This document shows, piece by piece, positions 7,098 to 15,911 of a stretch of DNA of 18,955 nt. The position numbers and the translations under genes are program-made. The DNA comes from Actinomycetes bacterium (lineage in GTDB: Bacteria; Actinomycetota; Humimicrobiia; JAHJRV01): positions 1-18,955 of the forward strand of contig JAUWOM010000010.1 in assembly GCA_030612085.1 (NCBI GenBank), written 5' to 3'. Below the pieces are notes generated by a model, which saw only the letters and a list, made by a program, of their open reading frames with translations, was not told the origin of the DNA and did not search any database. How positions within the stretch are numbered: the first letter of the stretch is position 1; each line of letters starts with the position of its first letter.

Positions 7098-8687
7098 TTG
7101 ATAAACAGATTTTGGCATATAACAATAATAATACTTTTTTTGGTAATGGTTGCTGGTGCCTTCTATTTAATCTATCCTCCAAATGAGAAGATAAAGACAG
7201 GACTTGATTTATCAGATGGAATTCAGATAATTCTATCACCCGAAGAAGAACAATCAAAAGATTCTATTAGAGATGCTTTTTCAATAATTGAAGAAAGAAT
7301 TAAAAGACTTAAAGTAGTTGGGTTTAAAGTAGTTGAATCAAGGGTGACAATGGATGAATCTAAAAGAATACTGGTTCAGTTACCAAAAATTGATAATCTG
7401 GAAAGTATTGTAACTGTTATCAAAAATAGAGGTTATCTTGAGTTTAAAATAGTTAAGGGAATAGACATGGAATTGAAATATATTGAAAAAAAAGAGGAAG
7501 AATCTCCCAAGGTAGAAGAGGAAACAAAAGATAAGGATAAAGAGACTACAGATGAAGGTGTTAAGATTTCTCCTGAGGAGATTGAGCAAACTACTTCAAG
7601 GATTTTAGACAAACTCAAGGAGCAATTGGGAGAAGAAAATATCAAGTACGAAAAGATAAGTGACTTAGAGTTCAATCTTAAATTAGAAGGGGCAAATTTA
7701 CAAAACACTTATATAGCCATCTTACAATTAACAATGGGAGAAATATCAGAATCGGAAACCATTGAGAGAATAGAGATAACAAAATATGATCCAATTTATG
7801 GTGATGCAGTTGCAATCGGTGGACATTTAAAAGATGTAAAACCAATGCCTGCTCGACGTGGGTATCAAGAAATAAAAAATTCTGTTATTTTGAATTTAGA
7901 TAAAGAATTGGAAAAAAGATTTAAAAGTCTACTTGAGCAAAACATTGGGAACGATTTTTCAATAGTTTTAGATGGGGCTTCTAGAACTATTACAGATATC
8001 AGTGAGGATACCATTCCAACTGGAGAAGCAAATTTAGTTTATATACCTAACATAGAAACATTTGAAGAGGCTGAAAATATTACAACAATGCTACAAACTG
8101 GCACTTTACCAACCAATTTTAAGATTGATAACATAATAGATGTGGGACCAACTTTAGGGGAAGATATCCTGTATAAATCTTTAATAACAATATATGTTGG
8201 ATTTGCGTTACTCTTAATATCTATACTGATATATTATAGGGGTATGGGATTAGTATCGGTAATTAGTTTAGTTCTGTTTTTAATGCTTCTTTTTTCATTG
8301 ATGACTTTAGCGAAAGTTATGCTTACAGTCTCTTCATTTTCTGGTATATTTTTGGCAGTGGGTGTATATGTTTTCTCAAATATTTTAATATATGAAAAAG
8401 TGAAAGAAGAATTAAAAAAAGGTAGATCTATAACAACAAGTATTGATTTTGGTTTTAAGAATTCGTTAAATGATATTTTTTATATTAATATGTCAATATT
8501 TATTATTGCCTTAGTGCTTAATAATTTTGGAACCAAACAAGTAAAAGGATTATTACTTCCTGTAGTTATTGGTTCTATATTAACAATAATTACTCTATTC
8601 ACTTTTACCAGATCCAGTCTTTTATTATCTTCAGGTTTTCTACAAAAATATTCACTAAAGCCATTCTTAAGAAAAAATGTTAGTTAA
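7098..8687 (+). CDS. secD: Protein translocase subunit SecD (divergent)
   Basis: SecD with SecF forms the RND-like accessory complex that pulls exported proteins on the outer face of the membrane. The 529-aa product has a first membrane helix (about 6-24), a GLDL motif at 35-38, a large external P1 region, a conserved LQTGTLPTNFKI and VGPTLGEDIL segment (332-356), then five further membrane helices (about 358-379, 384-405, 409-432, 459-475 and 482-505). Two departures stand out. GLDLxGG reads GLDLSDG. In membrane helix 4 the usual VDANVLIFERI reads VFSNILIYEKV, so the proton-linked Asp (Asp519 of E. coli) is Phe426. The P1 region also has a very charged stretch at 130-154 followed by a helical 158-183. 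The TTG start follows GAGAGAG at 7087-7093. Confidence 0.93.
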   Translation: MINRFWHITIIILFLVMVAGAFYLIYPPNEKIKTGLDLSDGIQIILSPEEEQSKDSIRDAFSIIEERIKRLKVVGFKVVESRVTMDESKRILVQLPKIDNLESIVTVIKNRGYLEFKIVKGIDMELKYIEKKEEESPKVEEETKDKDKETTDEGVKISPEEIEQTTSRILDKLKEQLGEENIKYEKISDLEFNLKLEGANLQNTYIAILQLTMGEISESETIERIEITKYDPIYGDAVAIGGHLKDVKPMPARRGYQEIKNSVILNLDKELEKRFKSLLEQNIGNDFSIVLDGASRTITDISEDTIPTGEANLVYIPNIETFEEAENITTMLQTGTLPTNFKIDNIIDVGPTLGEDILYKSLITIYVGFALLLISILIYYRGMGLVSVISLVLFLMLLFSLMTLAKVMLTVSSFSGIFLAVGVYVFSNILIYEKVKEELKKGRSITTSIDFGFKNSLNDIFYINMSIFIIALVLNNFGTKQVKGLLLPVVIGSILTIITLFTFTRSSLLLSSGFLQKYSLKPFLRKNVS

Positions 8688-8723
8688 AGTAAGTTAAAAT
8701 TTTATATAAGGAGACATAGTAGG

Positions 8724-9584
8724 GTGAATTTTGATTTTATAGCTAAGAAAAGAATATTATTCATATTATCAGCTATTATAATAGTTTTAGGATTGATAAG
8801 CTTTCTATTGAAGTGGGGTCTTGATTTTGGAAAAGATTTTAAAGAAGGTATCTTAATTGAGGTAAATTTCAAAGAGCAAATTGAAACAAAAGAGATTAGA
8901 AATATACTTAAAAAAAATAATTTTATTGCTGATGTTATTCAATCTATAGATGAAAAAAAGTATCAGATTGAAGTATTTACGGGTGAAGATAAAAAAGGTG
9001 AGATAAAAAATTTATTTATAGAGACAGGTCTGATAGAAGATGATATTAAAGTAAATAGTATTTTACCTTTTCATAGTAAAGATATATTTGTGAAAATATT
9101 GTATTTAATTTTGATTGGTGCAGTAATGCTATTTCTAATCAGCTTAATTAAGAAAGAATTAATATTAGCATTAGTTGCTTTTATCACCGCTATTTTTAAC
9201 TTATTATTAACATTAAGTGTTTTTTCTATATTAGGTAAGAAAATATCGATTACTATGATTATATCAATAATAATTATTTTTATTTACTCGGTTGGTCTGA
9301 TTATAAATATAATCAATAGAATAAGTAAAAATAAACTTCTTATAAAAAGTATTGGTTATAAAGAAATGATAAATTTGAGCTTAAAACAAGCATCAGGAGT
9401 ATCTTTAATTGCTTTAATTGCTGTTCTGATTTTACTTGTAGGTTTGATAATCTATAGCGAAGGCTTATTTAGAAATTTGGCTATTTTATTAACATCTGGT
9501 TTTATCACAGTAACATTTTCCTCGATTTTTACTTCTGGTTCTCTCCTGGAAATCTTGAACCAATATTTTTCAAAGTATAAATAA
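8724..9584 (+). CDS. secF: Protein translocase subunit SecF (divergent)
   Basis: SecF partners SecD in the membrane. The 286-aa product has helix 1 at about 10-30, the GLDFG segment matching the family's GIDFTGG, a short external domain (about 40-120), and five further helices. Conserved framing residues remain (Tyr188-Ser189, Arg199-Ile200, Asn203, then NLSLKQ at 217-222), which allows a gap-free alignment with E. coli SecF. In that alignment the helix-4 acidic position (213) is Leu192 and Arg247 is Val226, so both residues tied to proton-driven activity look absent. The GTG start at 8724 has AAGGAG ending at 8713. The stop is followed within two bases by the second repeat element, so secF closes its operon. 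Confidence 0.92.
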   Translation: MNFDFIAKKRILFILSAIIIVLGLISFLLKWGLDFGKDFKEGILIEVNFKEQIETKEIRNILKKNNFIADVIQSIDEKKYQIEVFTGEDKKGEIKNLFIETGLIEDDIKVNSILPFHSKDIFVKILYLILIGAVMLFLISLIKKELILALVAFITAIFNLLLTLSVFSILGKKISITMIISIIIIFIYSVGLIINIINRISKNKLLIKSIGYKEMINLSLKQASGVSLIALIAVLILLVGLIIYSEGLFRNLAILLTSGFITVTFSSIFTSGSLLEILNQYFSKYK

Positions 9585-9585
9585 A

Positions 9586-9860
9586 TTGTTAACAAGTAAA
9601 GTTAACACTTTTGGTATTATATTTTTTGAAAATTTAATATTATTCTGTCATTGCGAGTAGCTCCTTCACTACGCTCAGGATAAACTCCGGTGGTGTGGCA
9701 ATCTCTATTATTGACAATAATTTATGTACTGAGATTGCGCAGCCTGTTCCGAGTGCAACGAGGAATCTCGCTCCTCGCAATGACAAGAACCTTTATTACA
9801 TTATATTAATCTTTCAAAGAACAAACTGTTAACCTATCTCGTATATAGTACAAATTATTT
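9586..9860. repeat. Dispersed inverted-repeat element, copy 2 (between secF and relA)
   Basis: Second copy of the element at 4562. It begins two bases after the secF stop. The left arm (9593-9650) and right arm (9789-9825) match copy 1 closely. The core runs from TGTCATTGCGAG (9646-9657) to the perfect inverse CTCGCAATGACA (9774-9785), with nested arms GCAATCTC (9698-9705) and GAGATTGC (9731-9738) and a central TTATTG/CAATAA (9708-9720). GTTAAC occurs at 9588, 9601 and 9828. The right outer end (9823-9860) is the inverted match of copy 1's left end and is complete here. There is no open reading frame of note. Copy number elsewhere in the genome is unknown. A non-autonomous (MITE-like) or REP-like origin is inferred. 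Confidence 0.85.
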
Positions 9861-9896
9861 AATGCATATTTGTTACTTATTTTATAAAATAAGATT

Positions 9897-12083
9897 ATGA
9901 AAAAATATGTGAAAGAACTGGAAAACTTAATAAAAAAAGTAGAAGAGTATAATCCCAATGCTGATCACCAAATAATTACAAAAGCATTTAATTTAGCAAG
10001 GGAAAAACATGATGGACAGCTAAGAGAATCTGGTGATCCTTTTATCTCACATCCATTGGGAGTAGCAGATATAGTTGCAGATTTGAAATTAGATACAACT
10101 TCTATTGTTTGCTCCATTCTTCACGACATAGTAGAGGATACAGATATTTCACTATCATATGTAGAGAAAGAGTTTGGCAAAATTACAGCGATAATAGTGG
10201 ATGGCTTAACAAAGATAAATAAAATATCATTTGAGACTGTTGAAGAAGAACAAGCTGAAAACTTAAGAAAGATGATGATAGCTATGTCAGAGGATATAAG
10301 AATCATTCTTATAAAGTTGTCTGATAGGCTACATAATATGAGAACATTATCTGCACTTTCTTTAGAAAGACAAAAGATAAAAGCAAAAGAGACAATAGAT
10401 ATCTTTATACCACTTGCGCATCGATTAGGCATATCTCAGGTTCAAAGAGAATTAGAGGACTTATCTTTTAAATATTTATATCCAAAGAAATTCACTGAAA
10501 TTGTTAGTATGGTTAAACAAAGGCAAAAGTCAAGAGAAAATCAGATAAATCTGACTGTCAAGATTTTAAAAGATAAATTAAAAAGTTTTAATATTGCAGC
10601 TGAAATAACTGGTAGAGCAAAGAATTTCTATAGTGTTTTTATGAAAATTACAAAACGTAGAGTAAATTTTGAAGAAATATATGATTTAACAGCAGTTAGA
10701 GTAATTGTGAATGATTTAAAAGATTGTTATGGCACTTTAGGCATTATTCATTCATTATGGAAACCAATTCCTGGAACCTTTAATGATTATATTGCAAATC
10801 CAAAGTTCAATCTTTATCAATCATTGCATACTTCTGTTATAGGTCCTGATGGAAAACCTATAGAGATACAAATTAGAACATGGTCAATGCATAGAACTGC
10901 GGAATATGGAATAGCAGCACACTGGAGGTATAAGGAAAAAACAGTAAAAGAGGATAAAGAGTTTGATGAGAGAATGTCATGGTTAAGAGAGATGCTCCAG
11001 TGGCAGAAGGAACTCTCAGATCCTAAGGATTTTATGGAATCGTTAAAACTTGACCTTTTTCATGATGAGGTATTTGTTTTCACTCCAAAGGGGGATGTGG
11101 TCAGACTTCCATTGGGTTCTACACCTATCGATTTTGCTTATCATGTACATACCGATATTGGTCATAGATGCATTGGAGCGATGGTTAATAATAGGATGGT
11201 TCCCTTGGAAAGACCTCTTAAAAGTGGGGATATAGTTGAAATATTAACCTCAAAAACTGCTGGTAAGCCAAGTAGAGATTGGTTAAATGTTGTAAGGACT
11301 GTTAGAGCAAAAGGAAAAATAAAACAATGGTTTAGAAAGCAAGAAAGAGAGGAGGATAAGACTGTTGGAAAAGAGCTTTTAAGTAAAGCTTTAAGGAAAC
11401 AAGGACTTTCTTTACACGCTGTTGATCATGATATACTTTTGAAAATTGCACAAAATCTTGGCTTTGATAATATAGATAATCTATTCACACAGATTGGAGC
11501 TAGAAAAGTTTCATACATACAGGTTTCAACAAAAATTATAAATGCTATAAAGAAATCAATTGAGCCCGAGGAGGATAGATTAAAAACTGAGGAAATTATA
11601 CAGGAAGCACAAGAGAGAGAATATACAAGCTCAGTTGTTGTAAGTGGGATGAATGATTTAATTGTGAATCTTTCCCATTGTTGTAATCCCGTACCAGGTG
11701 ATGATATAATCGGCTACATAACTCGGGGAAGAGGAATTAGCGTTCATAGAACAGATTGTACAAATATAAAATTTTTATCTAAAGATTCTGAGAGATTTAT
11801 AGAGGTTATATGGGATTTAACTAAACCCTCACTTTTTAAAGTTAAGATAGGCATAGATGCTATAGATAGAATTAACCTTTTAAGAGATGTTACAGAAGTA
11901 ATTTCAAACTATAATCTAAATATAATAAATATAGCTGTTAGAAAAAAAGTAGAAATGGATATTACTATTATATTGACCTTGGAAATTGGAGATGTAATTT
12001 TACTTAATAAATTATTAGAGGATTTAAAAAATATTGATTCTATATACGATAGTTATAGAGTTGTTCCAAGGATGGAGAGATAA
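9897..12083 (+). CDS. relA: Bifunctional (p)ppGpp synthetase/hydrolase, RelA/SpoT family
   Basis: Long Rel protein (728 aa) controlling the stringent response. Domains in order are an HD hydrolase (about 25-175) with the His pair and Asp of HPLGVADI and HDIVEDT plus KLSDRLHNMRTL; a synthetase domain (about 230-345) with GRAKNFYSV, EEIYDLTAVRVIV, NPKFNLYQSLHT and the catalytic Glu in EIQIRT; a TGS domain (about 390-450, VFVFTPKGDVV onward); a helical region with an HCCNPVPGDDIIGYI zinc-finger-like segment; and a C-terminal ACT domain (about 650-728). The intact hydrolase motifs and the basic TKRR stretch before FEEIYDL suggest both activities, as in Gram-positive Rel. One oddity is PGTFNDYIA where PGRFKDYIA is usual. 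No clear ribosome-binding site precedes the ATG. The stop overlaps the next gene by one base. Confidence 0.95.
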   Translation: MKKYVKELENLIKKVEEYNPNADHQIITKAFNLAREKHDGQLRESGDPFISHPLGVADIVADLKLDTTSIVCSILHDIVEDTDISLSYVEKEFGKITAIIVDGLTKINKISFETVEEEQAENLRKMMIAMSEDIRIILIKLSDRLHNMRTLSALSLERQKIKAKETIDIFIPLAHRLGISQVQRELEDLSFKYLYPKKFTEIVSMVKQRQKSRENQINLTVKILKDKLKSFNIAAEITGRAKNFYSVFMKITKRRVNFEEIYDLTAVRVIVNDLKDCYGTLGIIHSLWKPIPGTFNDYIANPKFNLYQSLHTSVIGPDGKPIEIQIRTWSMHRTAEYGIAAHWRYKEKTVKEDKEFDERMSWLREMLQWQKELSDPKDFMESLKLDLFHDEVFVFTPKGDVVRLPLGSTPIDFAYHVHTDIGHRCIGAMVNNRMVPLERPLKSGDIVEILTSKTAGKPSRDWLNVVRTVRAKGKIKQWFRKQEREEDKTVGKELLSKALRKQGLSLHAVDHDILLKIAQNLGFDNIDNLFTQIGARKVSYIQVSTKIINAIKKSIEPEEDRLKTEEIIQEAQEREYTSSVVVSGMNDLIVNLSHCCNPVPGDDIIGYITRGRGISVHRTDCTNIKFLSKDSERFIEVIWDLTKPSLFKVKIGIDAIDRINLLRDVTEVISNYNLNIINIAVRKKVEMDITIILTLEIGDVILLNKLLEDLKNIDSIYDSYRVVPRMER

Positions 12084-12724
12084 TGCATAAATTAGAGATT
12101 AAAAAATTTACTTTAGGCTATTTTGCTGTTAATTGTTATATTGCTTATACTACAGATTCAAAGGAAGCATTAATTATCGATCCTGGTGCAGAACCTCAAA
12201 AAATATTAGATTTTATTAATGAAAAAAAATTAAAAGTTAAATATATAATAAATACTCATGGTCATTATGATCATATTGGTGCAAACAATGAAATAAAATC
12301 TGTGCTTAATGCTCCAATTTGTATACACACCCTGGATAAAGAATTACTTCATAGTCCAATGAGCAATTTGTCATTATTAACTGGCAAGCTTTATAAAGTC
12401 AATGCAGATAGAGTTATTGAGGAAGATGATGAATTTAAAATAGATGATAAGATATTTAAAATAATACATACACCAGGTCATACTCGTGGTAGTATAAGTA
12501 TTATGGTCGATGATATTATATTTTGTGGTGATTTAGTTTTTAAAGATGGAATTGGTAGAACAGATCTTTTTGGTGGCTCTTCAAAGGATCTGGCTTTGTC
12601 TATTAAGAATAAAATATTTAGCATTAATGATGAGGTAAGATTATTTCCAGGTCATGGTCCGGAAACTTCAATTAAAGATATAAAAGAAAATAACTATATG
12701 ATCAATTATATTTTAAAATCATAA
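12083..12724 (+). CDS. Metallo-beta-lactamase-fold hydrolase (YcbL/glyoxalase II-like)
   Basis: A 213-aa MBL-fold protein of the compact glyoxalase II-like group (YcbL type). The metal-binding signature THGHYDHIG (about 58-66), the later HTPGHTRGS (about 130-138), CGDLVF with the bridging Asp, and FPGHGPETS near residue 194 complete a dinuclear metal site. It lacks the extra C-terminal helical domain of true glyoxalase II, so a thioester hydrolase role is plausible but unproven. The ATG overlaps the relA TAA by one base (TAATG), with GGAGAG at 12074-12079, so it is translationally coupled to relA. A similar small hydrolase next to relA and hisS is seen in other low-GC genomes. Confidence 0.9.
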   Translation: MHKLEIKKFTLGYFAVNCYIAYTTDSKEALIIDPGAEPQKILDFINEKKLKVKYIINTHGHYDHIGANNEIKSVLNAPICIHTLDKELLHSPMSNLSLLTGKLYKVNADRVIEEDDEFKIDDKIFKIIHTPGHTRGSISIMVDDIIFCGDLVFKDGIGRTDLFGGSSKDLALSIKNKIFSINDEVRLFPGHGPETSIKDIKENNYMINYILKS

Positions 12725-12751
12725 TTATCTAACTTTTAAAAGGAGAAAATT

Positions 12752-14023
12752 TTGAAATTTCAAACACCAAGGGGAACAAGAGATATATTATCCCCTGAAG
12801 TTGAATTTAGAAATTATGTATTTGAAAAATCTCGTGAGCTTTTTGAGATTTATGGATTTAAAGAGATAGTAACTCCAACTTTTGAGCGTACAGAAGTATT
12901 TACAAAAGGGATAGGGGAAGCTAGTGATATAGTTTCAAAGGAGATGTACACATTTAAAGATAGGAAAGGTCGATCTTTGACTCTAAAACCTGAAGGAACA
13001 GCTCCAGTAGTGCGTTCATTTATACAAAATAAAATGTATGGTAAATCTCTGCCTATAAAGCTTTATTATTGCGGTCAGATGTTTAGATATGAAAAACCTC
13101 AAGCAGGAAGGGGTAGAGAATTTTCCCAGGTAGGAATAGAGATTATAGGTACAAGTGACCCTCTTGCAGATGTAGAGACTATTGCTTTAGTTATGAATCT
13201 ATATAAGCAGTTGGGAATTGATAAAACTAAACTTATTGTAAATAGTATGGGTTGCAGAAATTGTAGAAAAAAATATTTACAAGATTTAAACAAATATTTA
13301 GAAATAAAAAGTAAAAATCTGTGCGAAAATTGCAATTTCAGGATAGAAAAGAATCCATTAAGGGTATTTGATTGTAAGGTTGATCAATGTAAGAAAATAT
13401 TATCCAAGTCTCCAATTTTAAGAGATTATTTATGCAATGAATGTGAAGATCATTTTAAGAATGTATTAAAGGGATTAGAAAGTCTAAAAATAAAATGGCA
13501 ATTGGATAACAGATTGGTAAGAGGATTTGATTATTACACAAAAACAGTTTTCGAAGTAACTGCACCTAAATTAGGTGCACAAGATGCTATATGTGGTGGT
13601 GGAAGGTATGATTATCTTATAGAGGATTATGGAGGTCCTCTAACTCCTGCTGTTGGAGTAGCCATAGGCGTTGACAGAACAGCACTTGTTATGATGAGGA
13701 TGGGTATAAAACCATTTTCTGAAAAGAATATACAGGTTTTTTTAATTGCTTTAAATGATACAGCTAAAAAAAAGGCAATTGTTCTTCTTGATGATTTAAG
13801 AAAAAATAAGATTCCATCTGATATGGATTATGGAAATAGGGGTATTAAAGGTCAATTCAAGATGGCAGACAGATTAAAAGCAAAATATGTATTAATTTTG
13901 GGTGAAGATGAACTAAGAAATAATAAAGTATCATTAAAAGAAATGGATACAGGAAAACAGTCTATAGTAAATTATGATGATGTAATAAATTATTTAAAAG
14001 AAAAAATAAAAGAGAGTAACTAA
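12752..14023 (+). CDS. hisS: Histidyl-tRNA synthetase
   Basis: Class II HisRS, 423 aa, normal length. The N-terminus (QTPRGTRDILSPE) is diagnostic. Motif 2 (YYCGQMFRYEKPQAGRGRE) is followed by EFSQVG, and the histidine-specific LVRGFDYYTKTVFEV and the motif 3 region GVAIGVDRTALV follow. Four cysteine pairs in the insertion domain (MGCRNCRK, LCENC, DCKVDQC, LCNEC) fit the form common in Firmicutes and thermophiles. The C-terminal anticodon-binding domain begins near residue 330. The TTG start is set by a strong AAAAGGAG ending at 12745. No T-box leader fits in the 27-base gap. Confidence 0.96.
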   Translation: MKFQTPRGTRDILSPEVEFRNYVFEKSRELFEIYGFKEIVTPTFERTEVFTKGIGEASDIVSKEMYTFKDRKGRSLTLKPEGTAPVVRSFIQNKMYGKSLPIKLYYCGQMFRYEKPQAGRGREFSQVGIEIIGTSDPLADVETIALVMNLYKQLGIDKTKLIVNSMGCRNCRKKYLQDLNKYLEIKSKNLCENCNFRIEKNPLRVFDCKVDQCKKILSKSPILRDYLCNECEDHFKNVLKGLESLKIKWQLDNRLVRGFDYYTKTVFEVTAPKLGAQDAICGGGRYDYLIEDYGGPLTPAVGVAIGVDRTALVMMRMGIKPFSEKNIQVFLIALNDTAKKKAIVLLDDLRKNKIPSDMDYGNRGIKGQFKMADRLKAKYVLILGEDELRNNKVSLKEMDTGKQSIVNYDDVINYLKEKIKESN

Positions 14024-15850
14024 ATGGAAGAAAAAAAATTCAGGATTTCAGATCAGATTTTGCATAATTCACCTGTAAGGAAAAATAAATATAGGAATAT
14101 TTGGTGTGGAAATATTTCAAAAAAAGATATTGGACATAAGGTTAAAATAAGCGGTTGGGTTCACAGAAGAAGAGACTTAGGTAATCTCACTTTTATAGAT
14201 TTAAGGGATAGAACAGGGATAGTTCAGGTAGTATTTGACCCGGATATAAGTAAAGAGAACCATAATTTATCTAAAAAATTAAGAGCTGAATTTGTAATCA
14301 CTATCGAAGGAAAGGTAAGGAAAAGACCGGTTGGCACAATAAATCCAGAACTAAGAACTGGTGAAATAGAGGTAATAGCAGAAAAACTTAAAATATTGAG
14401 TGAATCGAAAACACCACCATTTTTAGTTGAGGATGATACAGAAATAGATGAAAAATTAAGATTTAAATATAGATATCTTGATCTTCGAAGACCAGGTGTT
14501 ATGAATATACTTGTTATTCGAGATCAGATGGCAGTAGCTATGAGAGAATATTTAAAGGGTCAAGGTTTTATTGAGGTAGAGACTCCCATTCTTGCTAAAA
14601 GTACTCCTGAGGGAGCAAGGGACTATTTAGTTCCGAGTAGAATACATAAAGGAAGTTTTTATGCTTTACCTCAATCACCTCAGTTATTTAAGCAAATACT
14701 AATGGTTTCAGGATTGGAAAGATATTTTCAAATAACAAGGGTTTTCAGGGATGAAGACTTGAGAGCAAATAGACAACCAGAATATACCCAGGTAGATATT
14801 GAAATGTCTTTTGTGGATGTTGAAGATATTCTTAAAATAAACGAGGAGATGATTAAATATGTATTTAAGAAATGTTTTAATATAGAGTTAGTTTTACCTT
14901 TTGAAAGAAAAAAATATTTTGATGTAATTGAGAAGTATGGAACAGATAAACCAGATATAAGATTTGAAATACCTATAGTGGATATAACTGATGAGCTTTT
15001 ATCTACTGATTTTCAGCTTTTTAAAAATGCTATTGAAAATAAAGCCAGAATAAAGGGTATAAATGTGAATGATGCTGCTAAATTCTCCAGGAAGAAAATA
15101 GATACTCTATCAGTAGTGGCTAAGGATTTAGGTGTCAAGCAGGTTGTCTGGATGAAAGTAAAAGAAAGTGGAGAGTTACAGTCATCTATTGCAAAATATC
15201 TTAAAGATAATGAAAAAAGAGCAATATTGGATAGATTTAAAGCGAAATCAGGTGATTTAATTATTCTTATAGCTGATTTATCAAGTAAAGCAAGTACAAT
15301 TTTAGGTCAGATAAGATTATATTTAGCCAATGAATTAGATTTGATTCCTGAAGATACATATAAATTCTTATGGGTGTACGACTTTCCCTTATTTGAATGG
15401 GACGATGATGAAAAAAGATATCAACCGATGCATCATCCTTTTACTTCACCAACAGAAGAAACCATTGAGTTTATAAAAAATGATCCTTTAAAAGTAAAAG
15501 CAAAAGCTTATGACTTGGTATTAAATGGAGTAGAAATTGCAAGTGGTTCTATAAGAATTAATAATTGTAATTTACAAAAGGAGATTTTTAGAGTTTTAGG
15601 TCATGATAAAGATAAAGTGGATAGTAACTTCGGATTCTTATTAAAAGCTTTTCAATACGGTGCTCCACCTCTCGGGGGAATTGCATATGGTTTTGATAGA
15701 TTTGTTGCTGAGATATTACAGAAAAAAAATATAAGAGAAGTAATTGCTTTCCCCAAAACTCTTAGAGCCATATGTCCATTAACTGGTGCGCCTGATAAAG
15801 TAACTGATGAACAGTTAGAAGAGCTGAATATAGATATAAAGAAAAAATAA
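14024..15850 (+). CDS. aspS: Aspartyl-tRNA synthetase
   Basis: Bacterial-type AspRS, 608 aa. It has an N-terminal OB anticodon-binding domain (GWVHRRRDLGNL, near 44-55), motif 1, motif 2 (FRDEDLRANRQPEYTQVDIEMSF region), the bacterial GAD insertion domain (about 300-420), and motif 3 (GGIAYGFDRFVAEIL). The N-terminus carries about 20 extra residues before the usual start, rich in Lys and Arg. The residue after HRRRD is Leu52. Discriminating AspRS enzymes have Leu here and many non-discriminating ones have His, so a discriminating enzyme is the better guess. The ATG directly follows the hisS stop with no gap. The gene is followed by the 6S RNA promoter. Confidence 0.96.
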   Translation: MEEKKFRISDQILHNSPVRKNKYRNIWCGNISKKDIGHKVKISGWVHRRRDLGNLTFIDLRDRTGIVQVVFDPDISKENHNLSKKLRAEFVITIEGKVRKRPVGTINPELRTGEIEVIAEKLKILSESKTPPFLVEDDTEIDEKLRFKYRYLDLRRPGVMNILVIRDQMAVAMREYLKGQGFIEVETPILAKSTPEGARDYLVPSRIHKGSFYALPQSPQLFKQILMVSGLERYFQITRVFRDEDLRANRQPEYTQVDIEMSFVDVEDILKINEEMIKYVFKKCFNIELVLPFERKKYFDVIEKYGTDKPDIRFEIPIVDITDELLSTDFQLFKNAIENKARIKGINVNDAAKFSRKKIDTLSVVAKDLGVKQVVWMKVKESGELQSSIAKYLKDNEKRAILDRFKAKSGDLIILIADLSSKASTILGQIRLYLANELDLIPEDTYKFLWVYDFPLFEWDDDEKRYQPMHHPFTSPTEETIEFIKNDPLKVKAKAYDLVLNGVEIASGSIRINNCNLQKEIFRVLGHDKDKVDSNFGFLLKAFQYGAPPLGGIAYGFDRFVAEILQKKNIREVIAFPKTLRAICPLTGAPDKVTDEQLEELNIDIKKK

Positions 15851-15875
15851 AGAAAATTACTAAAAAATTTTTTAA

Positions 15876-15907
15876 TTGAACAAGAAATAGTTTTATGATA
15901 ATATAAT
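15876..15907 (+). promoter_or_regulatory. Probable promoter of the 6S RNA gene
   Basis: TATAAT at 15902-15907 is a consensus -10 hexamer. It lies about seven bases before the first base of the closing stem of the 6S RNA at 15914, as expected for its transcription start. A TTGAAC at 15876-15881 resembles a -35 box, but the 20-base spacing is longer than ideal. The -10 call is much firmer than the -35 call. Confidence 0.55.
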
Positions 15908-15911
15908 CTCA

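Noticed and set aside
11050..11235. Short plus-strand frame inside relA
   Set aside because: It is a shifted-frame shadow of the TGS region of Rel with no start signal of its own.
13099..13165. HisRS motif 2 with EFSQ instead of the common QFHQ
   Set aside because: This position varies among bacterial HisRS enzymes and all other motifs are intact, so it is not notable.
15851..15875. A6T6 palindrome after aspS as an intrinsic terminator
   Set aside because: It has no GC stem and could be chance in AT-rich sequence.
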